Notes: generated from the letters alone by a model not told the origin. Positions 15,167-23,750 are shown, counted from the stretch's first letter. The stretch is 64,000 nt of DNA from Hymenobacter aerophilus DSM 13606 (GCF_000382225.1 NZ_KB907804.1:1-64000); one strand, 5' to 3'. Program-made: numbers and translations.

Positions 15167-17107
15167 TCAGAGCACCCGCACCTTCAGCTGCGAAGCTTTG
15201 GCGGGCGAGTGGTAAAGGCGGTGGAAGGCGGTCTGGAAGTCCTTTTCATCGGCCTCGTTGATGTTGGGCACGAAGGTCTGGGGGTTGCGGTCGACCATCG
15301 GGAACCAGCTGCTTTGTACCTGCACCATCAGGCGGTGGCCCTTGCGGAAGGTGTGGCACAGGTCCTGGACCGTGAAGGGCACGGCCGTTACCTGGCCCGG
15401 CACGAAGGCTTCGGGCTGGCTGAAGCTGTTGCGGAACCGGCCCCGCATCACCTCCGAACGCACCATCTGCTGGTAGCCGCCGAGTTTCACGCTGGGGTTG
15501 AGGCGCGGGTTGTCGGGCGCGTCGTTGGGGTACACATCAATAATTTTCACCACCCAGTCGGCGTCAGTGCCGGTAGCAGCCACTTGCAGCAGTGCCTCGA
15601 TGGGGCCGGCCAGCGTCAGGTCGTCGGTCAGCACGTCGGTCTGGTAGGTGAGCACGTCGGGGCGGCGCGAGGCGAAGCGCTGGTCGTCGGTCATGTACTC
15701 GCGGGTCATGCCGGTGGCCATGTTTTCGTTGGCGGGCACCGGGTGGGCCGGGTCGCTGATGTATTGGTCGAACTCGGCCATGCCGCCAGTGGGCGCCTCA
15801 AAACCGATTTTGCCGTCGGCCTGGAAGTACATCGTGCGCTCCTGGGCCTGCTTGGGGGGCCAGGCATCGAAGGTGCGCCAGCGGTTGGTGCCGCCCTCAA
15901 ACACGGTGGCCTCAGGGATATTGGGCCGCTTGTTGTCTTTCAGATAAGCCTTGAAGAAGGGCGCTTCGATTTCCTTTTGGTAGTAGAGTGAAGGCGACTC
16001 GCCGTAGGCCACGTTGCCCACCAGCTCGCCGGTGCCGCGGGCCCAGCCGCCGTGCACCCAGGGCCCCATCACGAGGCCATTTTGCATGCCGGGGTTCTGC
16101 TTTTCGATGCTCTCGTAGGTTTTCAGGGCCCCGAACAAATCCTCGGCATCGTTGAAGCCACCCACCGTGAGCACGGCGGTTTGCTTATTGAGGTTTTTGA
16201 GGTGGGGCCGCAGGTTGCGGGCCTGCCAGAATTCGTCGTAGTTGGGGTGGGCCATCATCTCGTTCCAGAATGCCACCTGCCCCTTGTAGTAGCGGGCATC
16301 GGCGTTCTTGAGCGGGCCCAGCTTCATAAAGAAGTCGTAACCGTCGGGCGTGCCGTGCTTGAAGCCGGGGTTGCCGGTAGGTGTGGGCGCGGGCCGCGGC
16401 AGCCCGAACGAGGCCAGGAAGTTGAAGGCGTGGGGCAGGAAAAACGCGCCGTTGTGGTGGAAGTCGTCCCAGAACCAGTCGGCAATCGGGGCCTGGGGCG
16501 AGGCCGCCTTGAGGGCCGGGTGGCGGCTGAGCAGGCCGACGCTGGTGTAGAAACCCGGGTAGCTGATGCCCCACTGGCCCACGCGGCCGTTGTTTTTGGG
16601 CCCTTTTTTCACCAGCCACTCAATGGTGTCAAAGGTGTCGGTGCCCTCGTCGATATCATTCTTGCCCTTGGGCGCGTCCTTGGCGGGCCGCATATTCACG
16701 AACTCCCCCTCCGACATGTAACGCCCGCGCACGTCCTGATAGGCGAAAATGTAGCCTTCGCGCATCATCGTGGAGCTGGGGCCGAGGCTTTTCTTGTACT
16801 TGCCCGCCTCGTAGGGTCCCACCGCATAGGGCGTGCGGCTAAGCATGATCGGATAGCGCACCTTGTCGGCGTCGTTGGGCGCGTACACCACCGTGTAGAG
16901 CTTCACGCCGTCGCGCATAGCAATGCGGTACTCGGTTTTGGTGTAGTGCTGCTGAATGTAGAGCGTATCGGCCAGTAGCTGGGCCATCTGCTGCTTATCG
17001 GTTTCAGAGGGCAGCGGGTACGAAACGGGCTGCTGGGCCTGAGCTGTAAAGCAGCCGGCCGTGAGCAGAGCCGCCAGCAGGGTGGGGCGGAAGTAGGCGT
17101 GGGGCAT
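15167..17107 (-). CDS. CocE/NonD-family serine hydrolase, secreted (X-Pro peptidase S15-like)
   Basis: A 646-residue exported hydrolase with an N-terminal signal peptide (FRPTLLAALLTAGCFTAQAQ). The alpha/beta-hydrolase S15 domain follows: MLSRTPYAVGPY, FAYQDVRGRYMSEGEFVNM, and the nucleophile elbow WGISYPGFYTSVGLL (Ser at about residue 182). The C-terminal beta domain contains KGHRLMVQVQSSWFPMVDRN with the probable catalytic His. Relatives include cocaine esterase, glutaryl-7-ACA acylases and alpha-amino-acid ester hydrolases; the true substrate is unknown and may be a peptide or amino-acid ester. ATG at 17107 is chosen; upstream codons in frame lie in a dispersed repeat. Confidence 0.9.
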   Translation of the reverse strand: MPHAYFRPTLLAALLTAGCFTAQAQQPVSYPLPSETDKQQMAQLLADTLYIQQHYTKTEYRIAMRDGVKLYTVVYAPNDADKVRYPIMLSRTPYAVGPYEAGKYKKSLGPSSTMMREGYIFAYQDVRGRYMSEGEFVNMRPAKDAPKGKNDIDEGTDTFDTIEWLVKKGPKNNGRVGQWGISYPGFYTSVGLLSRHPALKAASPQAPIADWFWDDFHHNGAFFLPHAFNFLASFGLPRPAPTPTGNPGFKHGTPDGYDFFMKLGPLKNADARYYKGQVAFWNEMMAHPNYDEFWQARNLRPHLKNLNKQTAVLTVGGFNDAEDLFGALKTYESIEKQNPGMQNGLVMGPWVHGGWARGTGELVGNVAYGESPSLYYQKEIEAPFFKAYLKDNKRPNIPEATVFEGGTNRWRTFDAWPPKQAQERTMYFQADGKIGFEAPTGGMAEFDQYISDPAHPVPANENMATGMTREYMTDDQRFASRRPDVLTYQTDVLTDDLTLAGPIEALLQVAATGTDADWVVKIIDVYPNDAPDNPRLNPSVKLGGYQQMVRSEVMRGRFRNSFSQPEAFVPGQVTAVPFTVQDLCHTFRKGHRLMVQVQSSWFPMVDRNPQTFVPNINEADEKDFQTAFHRLYHSPAKASQLKVRVL

Positions 17108-17156
17108 GGTTGGTGGGTAAAGTGTGGGGAGCAGAGAGGAAGAGCAGATAGATTTA

Positions 17157-17310
17157 GAAGCTAGCAAACTAGCTCCCCTCCTTGGAAAGGAGGGGTTGGG
17201 GGTGGTTGATGCTGCCTGAACGATGATACCAGATATTGCGGAGTCGTCCAACGCTAGTCAACCACCCCCAACCCCTCCTTTCCAAGGAGGGGAGCTAGTT
17301 TTCTAGCTTC
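17157..17310. repeat. Long inverted repeat (CTCCCCTCCTTGGAAAGGAG type)
   Basis: Arms of about 53 bp at 17157-17209 and 17258-17310 are near-perfect reverse complements, with a 48-bp loop, between the divergent hydrolase and M14 peptidase genes. A diverged relative lies at about 62369-62526 between moxR and the DUF58 gene. Each arm also contains a small internal hairpin (CCCCTCCTT / AAGGAGGGG). Confidence 0.88.
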
Positions 17311-17372
17311 TAGTTATCGTAAATGTTGTAGCCCAACAGCTGCTGATTAGCTGCTGGCCTGCCCAAATATGC

Positions 17373-17380
17373 TTTCTTTG
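17373..17380 (+). promoter_or_regulatory. -7 promoter element of the M14 peptidase gene
   Basis: TTTCTTTG, identical to the element before mltG, lies 44 bp upstream of the ATG at 17424 and makes the longer TTG start at 17394 unlikely. Confidence 0.5.
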
Positions 17381-17423
17381 GGCCAGAATTCCCTTGGCCT
17401 TGCCGCTTTACTTTCGCTGCTTG

Positions 17424-20039
17424 ATGAAAAACCTTTCCCCGCGGGCCCTGGGCCTACTATTGCTGGGGCTACTGCTGGCTTTCAGCAGCATGGCCCAGAC
17501 GCCGGCCTCAACTACGCAACCTAACCCGCTGGCCGGCCCGGCCGATGGCCCGCTGCTGACGCCCGCCCAGTTTCTGGGCTACGAGCTGGGCGCCCGCTTC
17601 ACGCCCCACGCCGACCTGCTGCGCTACGTGGCCCACGTAGTGGCCCACAGCCCCGACCGCATGAAGCTGGAGCGCTACGGCTCGACCTACGAGAACCGTC
17701 CGCTGGAGCTGGTGTACGTGGCCTCGGCCGCCAACCTGGCCCGCCTCGACGATATCCGGCGCGACAACCTGCGGCTGGCCGGCCTCGAAACCGGCACCGT
17801 AAGCGGGCCCACGCCGGCCGTGGTGTGGCTCAGCTACAACGTGCACGGCAACGAGGCCGTGTCGTCGGAGGCCGTGATGCAGGTGCTGTATGATTTGGCC
17901 AACCCCGCCAACGCCACCGTGCAGGGCTATCTGCAGAACTTGGTGGTGCTGGTGGATCCCTGCGTGAACCCCGACGGGCGCGACCGGTACGCCAGCTGGT
18001 ACAACCGGGTATCCAACCGCCAGCCCAACGCCTCCCCCCTGAGCTGGGAGCACCGGGAGCCCTGGCCCGGCGGCCGCTACAACCACTACTACTTCGACCT
18101 GAACCGCGACTGGGCCTGGCAAACCCAGCAGGAAAGCCGCCAGCGCATTGCCGTATACAACCAGTGGCTCCCGCAGGTACACGCCGATTTCCACGAGATG
18201 GGCCCCAATAACCCGTACTACTTCTCGCCCGCCGCCAAGCCCTTCCACGCCGACCTCACGGCCTGGCAGCGGCAGTTCCAGGACATCATCGGCGACTACA
18301 ACCGCCGGGTGTTCGATAAAAACAACTGGCTCTACTTCACCCGCGAAACCTACGACCTGTTCGCGCCCTTCTACGGTGACACCTGGCCGAGCTTCAACGG
18401 CGCCATCGGCGTTACCTACGAGCAGGGCGGCGGTGGCGTGGCCGGCGTGGCCTACGCCAAGCCCGATGGTGACACGCTCACGCTCAGCCAGCGCATCGAG
18501 CACCACCACGCCACCAGCATAGCCACCATGCAGGCCGCCGCCGAGCGTCATCAGGACCTGACCCGTGAGTTCCAGAAGTTCTATACCGAGGCCCGCACCA
18601 GGCCCAAGGGCGAGTACAAGTCGTACGTGCTGGCCGGCTCCTCCGACCCCGGCCAGGTGCGCGCCCTAACCCAGTACCTCGACCGTCAGCAAATCAGCTA
18701 CGGCTTCGCCGCCAAGCGCAGCCGCCAGGCCGGCTACAACTACGCCACCGGCCGCACCGAAACCGTACAGGTGGAGCCCCAGGACGTGGTTATCAGCATG
18801 TATCAGCCCAAATCGACGCTGGTGAAAGTGCTGTTCGAACCCCAGGCCCAGCTCGAAGATTCGCTCACCTACGACCTTACCGCCTGGTCGCTGCCCTATG
18901 CTTTCGGCCTGAACGGCTACGCCCTCAAGGGGCAGTTGGCAGTCAGTTCAGTTGCCAGTCGCCAGTCGCCAGTTGCCAGTTCGGGCAGCCACAACAAACC
19001 GGCCACTGATAAGCCTTATGCCTACCTAGCCCGGTGGAACAACCTGCAGGCTGTGCGCTTTCTGAGCCGGCTGCTCCAGCAGGGCGTGAAGCTGCGGGTG
19101 GCCGAAGAGCCCTTTGAAACGGAGGGCCAGAAGTACGGCCGCGGCACGCTCATCATTGCCCGCACCGGCAACGAGCGGCTCGGCGCCCGGTTCGATGAGT
19201 TGGTGCGCGCCCAGGCCGACTCGGCGGGCGTACTGGTGCAGGCCGTGCAATCGGGCCTCTCCACCAGTGGCGGCGACCTGGGCTCGCGCTCGGTGCGGCC
19301 CGTGGCCATGCCCACGGTGGCCGTGCTGGCTGGCTCGGGCGTCGATGCTACGGCGTTTGGCGAAGTCTGGCACTTTTTCGAGCAGCAGGTGGGCTACCCC
19401 GTCACGGTGCTCGGCACCGACTACTTTGGAAGCGTACCGCTCAGCAAGTTCGACGTGCTCATCCTGCCCGATGGCCGCTACGACGACATCCTGACCGAGA
19501 AAATCCTGGCCGCCGTGAAGACCTGGGTGCGCGGGGGTGGCCGCCTCATCGCCCTCGAAGGCGCCTCCCGCTTCCTGGCCGGCCAGAAGGATTTGCTGCT
19601 CAAAACCAAGCCCTCCGCCGACTCCGCAGCCACTGCCGCGGCCCGCAAAAAGGACCCCTACACGGCCCTGCGCCGCTATGCCGATGCCGAGCGCGAAGGT
19701 ATTGCCGACCGGGTGCAGGGCAGCGTGTTCCGAGTGCAGCTCGACAACACGCACCCGTTGGCCTTCGGCTATGGCAACACCTACTTTGCCCTGCTGCGCG
19801 AGGTGCCCAACTACCGCTTTCTGCCCCAGGGCGGCTGGAACGTGGGCGTGCTCAAAAAGGACAGCTACGCCGCCGGTTTCGCCGGCCGCGGCACCCGCGC
19901 CGGCCTCACCGACAGCTTCGTGCTCGGCACCCAGGACTTAGGCCGCGGCCAGATTGTGTACCTGGCCGATAACCCGCTGTTCCGGGCTTTCTGGCAGGGC
20001 GGCAAGCTGCTGTTCGGCAACGCCGTGTTCCTGCTCTAA
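17424..20039 (+). CDS. Secreted M14-family zinc carboxypeptidase
   Basis: An 871-residue exported metallopeptidase. A signal peptide (LGLLLLGLLLAFSSMAQT) leads into an M14 catalytic domain: zinc ligands HGNE at about 140-143 and His in VHADFHEMGPNNPYY at about 256, with the catalytic Glu in GVTYEQGGGG at about 334. After about residue 400 come a linker and a class-I glutamine-amidotransferase-like fold (FDVLILPDGRYDDIL, VRGGGRLIALEGAS), as in related Bacteroidota peptidases. Residues around 505-525 (AVSSVASRQSPVASSGS) are encoded by a 7-bp tandem repeat inserted in frame. The substrate is probably peptides or cell-wall peptides outside the cell. Confidence 0.9.
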   Translation: MKNLSPRALGLLLLGLLLAFSSMAQTPASTTQPNPLAGPADGPLLTPAQFLGYELGARFTPHADLLRYVAHVVAHSPDRMKLERYGSTYENRPLELVYVASAANLARLDDIRRDNLRLAGLETGTVSGPTPAVVWLSYNVHGNEAVSSEAVMQVLYDLANPANATVQGYLQNLVVLVDPCVNPDGRDRYASWYNRVSNRQPNASPLSWEHREPWPGGRYNHYYFDLNRDWAWQTQQESRQRIAVYNQWLPQVHADFHEMGPNNPYYFSPAAKPFHADLTAWQRQFQDIIGDYNRRVFDKNNWLYFTRETYDLFAPFYGDTWPSFNGAIGVTYEQGGGGVAGVAYAKPDGDTLTLSQRIEHHHATSIATMQAAAERHQDLTREFQKFYTEARTRPKGEYKSYVLAGSSDPGQVRALTQYLDRQQISYGFAAKRSRQAGYNYATGRTETVQVEPQDVVISMYQPKSTLVKVLFEPQAQLEDSLTYDLTAWSLPYAFGLNGYALKGQLAVSSVASRQSPVASSGSHNKPATDKPYAYLARWNNLQAVRFLSRLLQQGVKLRVAEEPFETEGQKYGRGTLIIARTGNERLGARFDELVRAQADSAGVLVQAVQSGLSTSGGDLGSRSVRPVAMPTVAVLAGSGVDATAFGEVWHFFEQQVGYPVTVLGTDYFGSVPLSKFDVLILPDGRYDDILTEKILAAVKTWVRGGGRLIALEGASRFLAGQKDLLLKTKPSADSAATAAARKKDPYTALRRYADAEREGIADRVQGSVFRVQLDNTHPLAFGYGNTYFALLREVPNYRFLPQGGWNVGVLKKDSYAAGFAGRGTRAGLTDSFVLGTQDLGRGQIVYLADNPLFRAFWQGGKLLFGNAVFLL
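18949..18981. repeat. Heptamer array CAGTTGC/CAGTCGC inside a coding sequence
   Basis: Four complete heptamers and a partial fifth (CAGTTGC, CAGTCGC, CAGTCGC, CAGTTGC, CAGTT), preceded by related CAGTT units from 18933. The same heptamer family (CAGTTGC, CAGTTGT) forms the intergenic array at 60814-60860. Confidence 0.85.
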
Positions 20040-20103
20040 ATTATTGATTCCCGAATCACTGATTTTCGCTGATTAGTCGTGATTTCGCTGATTGCGGATG
20101 AAA

Positions 20104-20139
20104 CGAAAAAGAGCTTGCCTACTGGCAAGCTCTTTTTCG
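20104..20139. terminator. Bidirectional intrinsic terminator
   Basis: A perfect 16-bp stem, CGAAAAAGAGCTTGCC at 20104-20119 with its complement at 20124-20139 and a TACT loop. A and T tracts within the stem make it work for both the M14 gene and the converging small gene. Confidence 0.9.
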
Positions 20140-20159
20140 TTTTGGGCATGTGGCTTTGA

Positions 20160-20528
20160 TTAGTCAACGATGTCGACGGCCTTGTTCTTGACGGCTTTGG
20201 CGCCTTTTTTCGTGGCGCGGGCGGCCTTCTTGGCGGCGCGGGCGGTTTTTTTGGCGGCCTTCTTGGCGAAGCCTTCGGTGGCTTCTGCGCCGGTTTCTAC
20301 GGCGTTGCCGGTGGCGCGGGCGCCTTTCTTCACAGCGTGGCCGGTTTTGTCGGCGCCGGTTTCGATGGCGTTGCCCGTTACCTCGGCGGCGTGCTCGGTG
20401 CCTTCCTTGGCGTCGTGGATAACCTCACCGGCTTTGGTGCGGTCTTCGGTCGTGGTGGTTTGGGTGGTCTGGGCTGAAGCGGCGGCCGTAGTGAGAGCAA
20501 AGGCGGCCAGCAGAAATATCTTTTTCAT
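20160..20528 (-). CDS. Secreted Lys/Ala-rich helical protein
   Basis: A 122-residue protein with a cleavable signal peptide (KKIFLLAAFALTTAAASAQ). The mature part begins Thr-rich and acidic, then becomes an uninterrupted run of A, K, G, T and E with an approximate 11-residue rhythm (GNAIETGADKTGHAVKKGA, GNAVETGAEATEGFAKKAA). That pattern resembles LEA-like or amphipathic-helix proteins. The C-terminus is highly basic, like a histone-H1 tail. It could coat membrane or nucleic acid, but no function can be assigned. ATG at 20528 is set by the signal peptide. It is a single gene between two terminators. Confidence 0.75.
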   Translation of the reverse strand: MKKIFLLAAFALTTAAASAQTTQTTTTEDRTKAGEVIHDAKEGTEHAAEVTGNAIETGADKTGHAVKKGARATGNAVETGAEATEGFAKKAAKKTARAAKKAARATKKGAKAVKNKAVDIVD

Positions 20529-20607
20529 GGTTGAAAGGCAAATGGAAAGGTAATGTACTTGGGGCCTTGTACGGCAAAAGGCGCAAGGCAGCGGAAAAAC
20601 CGTCCAT

Positions 20608-20644
20608 AAAAAAGCCGCTCCTCCTATCAAATAAGAGAAGCGGC
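20608..20644 (-). terminator. Intrinsic terminator of queA
   Basis: Read on the minus strand, GCCGCTTCTC pairs with GAGGAGCGGC (one mismatch, 20614-20644) and is followed by TTTTTT, a classical intrinsic terminator 110 bp past the queA stop. Confidence 0.85.
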
Positions 20645-20753
20645 ATTGCCGGAGTGACGCTCCTAGCTGGCATATTTTCTCCTGCGAGAAGCTGCCGGAA
20701 GCAGTTTTCGCAACCTGCCAGCCGCTTCCGTAACTCTCGCGCCTCCGGCTGGC

Positions 20754-21980
20754 TCAGGGCAGCAGCAGCGACGAGTCGCCATAGCTGAGGAAGCGGTAAT
20801 CGTGGGCCAGGGCGTACTCGTAGACGCGACGCCAGTCGGGGCCCAGCAGGGCGGCTACCAGTAGCAGCAGCGTGCTTTCGGGCTGGTGGAAGTTGGTGAT
20901 GAGCCCGCTTATCAGCCGGAAGCGGTAGCCGGGCGCAATCAGCAGCTGGGTGGTGGCGTGCAGCGTGTCGGAGCCGGTGAGCTCCAGCTGGGCCAGCAGC
21001 GCCTCCAGGGCCTGCCGGGTTGGCACCTCGGCGGCTGGCTCGTAGGGTTGCCACTGGCTTACGTGCCAGGCGGGCAGCGTGGCCGGGCGCTGCACCAGCG
21101 CCGCGCCCAGCCAGTACAGGCTTTCGAGGGTGCGCAGGCTGGTAGTGCCCACCGGAATAACCGGGTGCCCTTCCGCCAGGTGCGCCAGCAGCCGCCGCAA
21201 CGTGTCGGCCGTTACGCTGAAAGGCTCGCCGTGCATGGGGTGGTCGGCCATCTGGTCGGCCTTTACCGGCTGAAAGGTGCCCGCGCCCACGTGCAGCGTC
21301 ACGCGGGCGGCGGCGGTGCGGCGCTCAGCCAGCTCGGCCAGCACGGCTTCCGAAAAATGCAGCCCGGCCGTGGGAGCGGCCACCGCGCCCTCGTGGGCGG
21401 CGTATACTGTTTGGTAGCGCACGGTGTCCACGTCCGTATCGGGGCGGTTGAGGTAGGGCGGCAGGGGCAGATGGCCGGCGGCGCGCAGCACCTCGGCAAA
21501 CGGCAGGTCGGCCGGCTCCCAGCTGAAGGCAATCAGGGCGTAGCCGTCGTGCTGCTCGGTGCGCTCGGCCCGCAGCGTGGTGGGCTGACCGTGGGCCTCA
21601 AACTCCAGCGTTACGGGGCCGTCTTTCCAGCGGCGGCCGTTGCCCACCAGGCATTTCCACACGCAGGCGCCGGTTTGCTGCATGGCCGGCTCGATGGCCC
21701 GGTGGGGCGCCACCGGCTCCAGGCAAAACAGCTCGACCATGCCGCCCGTGGGCCGCCGCGCAAACAGCCGGGCCCGCACCACCTTCGTGTCGTTGAACAC
21801 CAGCAGGCTGTTTTCCGGCAGCAGCGCGGGCAGGTCCTGGAACGTCCGGTCGCCCAGCAGGCCCCGCTGGTACACCAGCAGCTTCGACTGGTCGCGGTTG
21901 GCCAGCGGCTCGGGCGCAATGCGCTCGGGCGGCAACTGGTAGGTGAAATCGTGGATGGAAAGCCGGCGCGGGTCAGTCAT
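20754..21980 (-). CDS. queA: S-adenosylmethionine:tRNA ribosyltransferase-isomerase
   Basis: QueA transfers and isomerises the ribose of SAM onto 7-aminomethyl-7-deazaguanine in tRNA to make epoxyqueuosine. The 408-residue protein has the family blocks SIHDFTYQLPPERIAPEPLA, NSLLVFNDTKVVRARLFARR, AAPTAGLHFSEAVLAEL, LHVGAGTFQPVKAD and GLITNFHQPESTLLLLVAAL. It is longer than the usual 340-360 residues because of insertions in the middle (LALAEGHP region and a 60-residue segment before the final block). The start is ATG at 21980. It ends at its own terminator, and other queuosine genes are not in the window. Confidence 0.96.
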   Translation of the reverse strand: MTDPRRLSIHDFTYQLPPERIAPEPLANRDQSKLLVYQRGLLGDRTFQDLPALLPENSLLVFNDTKVVRARLFARRPTGGMVELFCLEPVAPHRAIEPAMQQTGACVWKCLVGNGRRWKDGPVTLEFEAHGQPTTLRAERTEQHDGYALIAFSWEPADLPFAEVLRAAGHLPLPPYLNRPDTDVDTVRYQTVYAAHEGAVAAPTAGLHFSEAVLAELAERRTAAARVTLHVGAGTFQPVKADQMADHPMHGEPFSVTADTLRRLLAHLAEGHPVIPVGTTSLRTLESLYWLGAALVQRPATLPAWHVSQWQPYEPAAEVPTRQALEALLAQLELTGSDTLHATTQLLIAPGYRFRLISGLITNFHQPESTLLLLVAALLGPDWRRVYEYALAHDYRFLSYGDSSLLLP

Positions 21981-21987
21981 TTTTTAG

Positions 21988-22114
21988 GAGCTACAAGCCG
22001 CAAGCTACAAGCTGCAAGCCTTTTTAAGGCCCTATCAAATCTATAAGATGACAGTGCAGCAAGGCGTGTATGTACGAACATGCTTGCAGCTTGCGGCTTA
22101 TAGCTTGCAGCTCA
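21988..22114. repeat. Inverted pair of heptamer arrays (AAGCTAC/AAGCTGC)
   Basis: Heptamers GAGCTAC, AAGCCGC, AAGCTAC, AAGCTGC, AAGCC at 21988-22020 face complementary heptamers GCTTGCA, GCTTGCG, GCTTATA, GCTTGCA at 22082-22114, with a 61-bp spacer. It sits between the methyltransferase stop and the queA start. Confidence 0.85.
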
Positions 22115-22120
22115 CAAACC

Positions 22121-22906
22121 CTATTTCTGGAAAAACAGCAGGTGCTGCTGGGGCAGGGTTTCTACCGAGTCGGTGAGGCGCAGGCCCACGGCGGCCATTT
22201 CGCGGCGGGCCTGGGCCACGCTCATTTTGTGGATGCGCTTGATGGGCACGTTCGGGTCTTCGGCCCGGTACTCAACCAGGGCCAATCGGCCGGTGGGCGA
22301 GAGGGCCTGCTTGATGGCGCGGGCCATTTCGCGCGGGTAGTCAAACTCGTGGTAGGCATCCACGATGAGCACCAAATCCACTTCGCCGGCGGGCAGGTTG
22401 GGATTTTGGGTGGTGCCGCGCACCGGAATCACGTTGTTGGCCCCCAGCTTGGCCCGGGTCTGGCGCAGGCTCTCCAGCATCTCGGGCTGAATATCGACGG
22501 CCAGCACCTTGCCCTGGGGCACGAGCGCACTCATGCGGAAGGTGAAAAAGCCCGTGCCGGCTCCAATATCGGCTACTACGTCGGTGGGCTTGAGCTTGAG
22601 CTCGCGCAGAAGTTGGTCGGTGCCTTCCTCCTGGGCCCGGTCCGAGCGGTCGAGCCACGAAGCGCCCTCGTGGCCCATTACGTGCGCAATCTGGCGGCCC
22701 ATGTAGTATTTACCGATGCCATTCAGGTCCTGCGGGGCCCGGCGCTCGTAGCCGCTAGTGTCGGGCGCGGCCGGAGCCGGGCGCCGCTGCTCGGGGAGCT
22801 GCGTGGCGGCCCGGCTTTCGGCCAGTGGCTGCGTGCAGGCGCCGGCGCCCAAAAGCAGGGCGCCCAGCGCCCCGAGAGGCAGAAAAAGTCTTATTTGGTT
22901 GACCAT
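22121..22906 (-). CDS. Class I SAM-dependent methyltransferase with lipoprotein signal
   Basis: A 261-residue protein. Residues 1-24 form a lipoprotein signal peptide (RLFLPLGALGALLLGAGAC, lipobox Cys24), followed by a Pro/Ala/Arg-rich linker and a Rossmann-type methyltransferase domain from about 90. The SAM-binding motif is VVADIGAGTGFFTFRM, the acidic strand end is VLAVDIQPEML, and VDLVLIVDAYHEFDYP is motif IV-like. An exported methyltransferase is odd because SAM is cytosolic. Homologues with signal peptides occur in Bacteroidota, but the substrate is unknown. It lies upstream of queA on the same strand, separated by a repeat pair. Confidence 0.82.
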   Translation of the reverse strand: MVNQIRLFLPLGALGALLLGAGACTQPLAESRAATQLPEQRRPAPAAPDTSGYERRAPQDLNGIGKYYMGRQIAHVMGHEGASWLDRSDRAQEEGTDQLLRELKLKPTDVVADIGAGTGFFTFRMSALVPQGKVLAVDIQPEMLESLRQTRAKLGANNVIPVRGTTQNPNLPAGEVDLVLIVDAYHEFDYPREMARAIKQALSPTGRLALVEYRAEDPNVPIKRIHKMSVAQARREMAAVGLRLTDSVETLPQQHLLFFQK

Positions 22907-23128
22907 ATTTCAGAGTGGGAATGTCGGGCTTGGGGCTAACAAGCAGCCCGTCGGAACGGTTCGGCGGGCCCCGATTTGCGTGGCGGTGGTGGCAGTAACC
23001 TCCTGATCGACTGAGCTAAGCTAAAGCCGGTGGCAGAGAATTGGATAATTTATCGGTTTGTATATGCTTATTTTCTAATTTAGCCCGTACAAACTCCGCT
23101 CACATCTTCCACTTTTCCTCCTTTTCTT

Positions 23129-23728
23129 ATGAAACACCTGTCCAATCTGTTGCGCAAACTTACCGCCGTAGCGGCAATCGGTATTGCCCTAACGAGCTGC
23201 AACCGCGCCGAGTATGCCATGCTGCCCAAAACGGGTTCTTCGGCCTACCACGGCACGCAGCGCGCCACCATCATCAAGCCTGCTCCGGCTACTGCCGCTG
23301 CTGAGGTTGCCGTAGCGCCGCAGGTTGCTCCCGAGGCCGTAGCCGCGCCCGAAGTTGCTGCTGCCCCTGTAGCCGCGCCGGCCGCCAAGCCCGCAGCTGT
23401 TGCCAAAGCGGCTAAGGCTGCGCCGGTAACTGCCGCCGCACCAACCAAAGCGCCCAAAATGAACTTCATGCAGAAGGCGCTGGTGCAGAAAATTGCCAAG
23501 AAAGCCGATAAGCTGGCTGCCAAAGCCCAGCTGAACAAAGGCTCGGAAACGGCTTCGGCCAACCGGCTGGAGGGCAAGCTGCGGCAGGGCGTAATCCTGC
23601 TGCTGGCCGGCCTGCTGATTGAGGTGCTGGGCGCCATCACCGGCATCAGCATCATCTATGTGCTGGGTGCCATTGTGGCCCTCATCGGCGTCGTGCTCAT
23701 CATCCTCTACCTGCTCGACGAAATTTAA
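23129..23728 (+). CDS. Putative lipoprotein with Ala/Pro-rich linker and C-terminal membrane segments
   Basis: A 199-residue protein. A signal peptide with lipobox ALTSC (Cys24) is followed by an Ala/Pro/Val/Lys-rich low-complexity linker (about 50-110) and a basic helical stretch (MNFMQKALVQKIAKKADKLA). The last 50 residues form two hydrophobic helices (GVILLLAGLLIEVLGAITG, YVLGAIVALIGVVLIILYLL). Lipid modification at the N-terminus plus C-terminal membrane helices would tether both ends. It shares this architecture with the next gene, and no known family is recognised. It ends at a strong terminator. Confidence 0.65.
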   Translation: MKHLSNLLRKLTAVAAIGIALTSCNRAEYAMLPKTGSSAYHGTQRATIIKPAPATAAAEVAVAPQVAPEAVAAPEVAAAPVAAPAAKPAAVAKAAKAAPVTAAAPTKAPKMNFMQKALVQKIAKKADKLAAKAQLNKGSETASANRLEGKLRQGVILLLAGLLIEVLGAITGISIIYVLGAIVALIGVVLIILYLLDEI

Positions 23729-23750
23729 GCGCGCCCGCTCCATTGCAAAA

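Noticed and set aside
21985-22114. Riboswitch (preQ1-like) upstream of queA
   Set aside because: The leader of queA is occupied by inverted heptamer arrays. I could not find a preQ1 aptamer pattern, and the symmetry is explained by the repeats.
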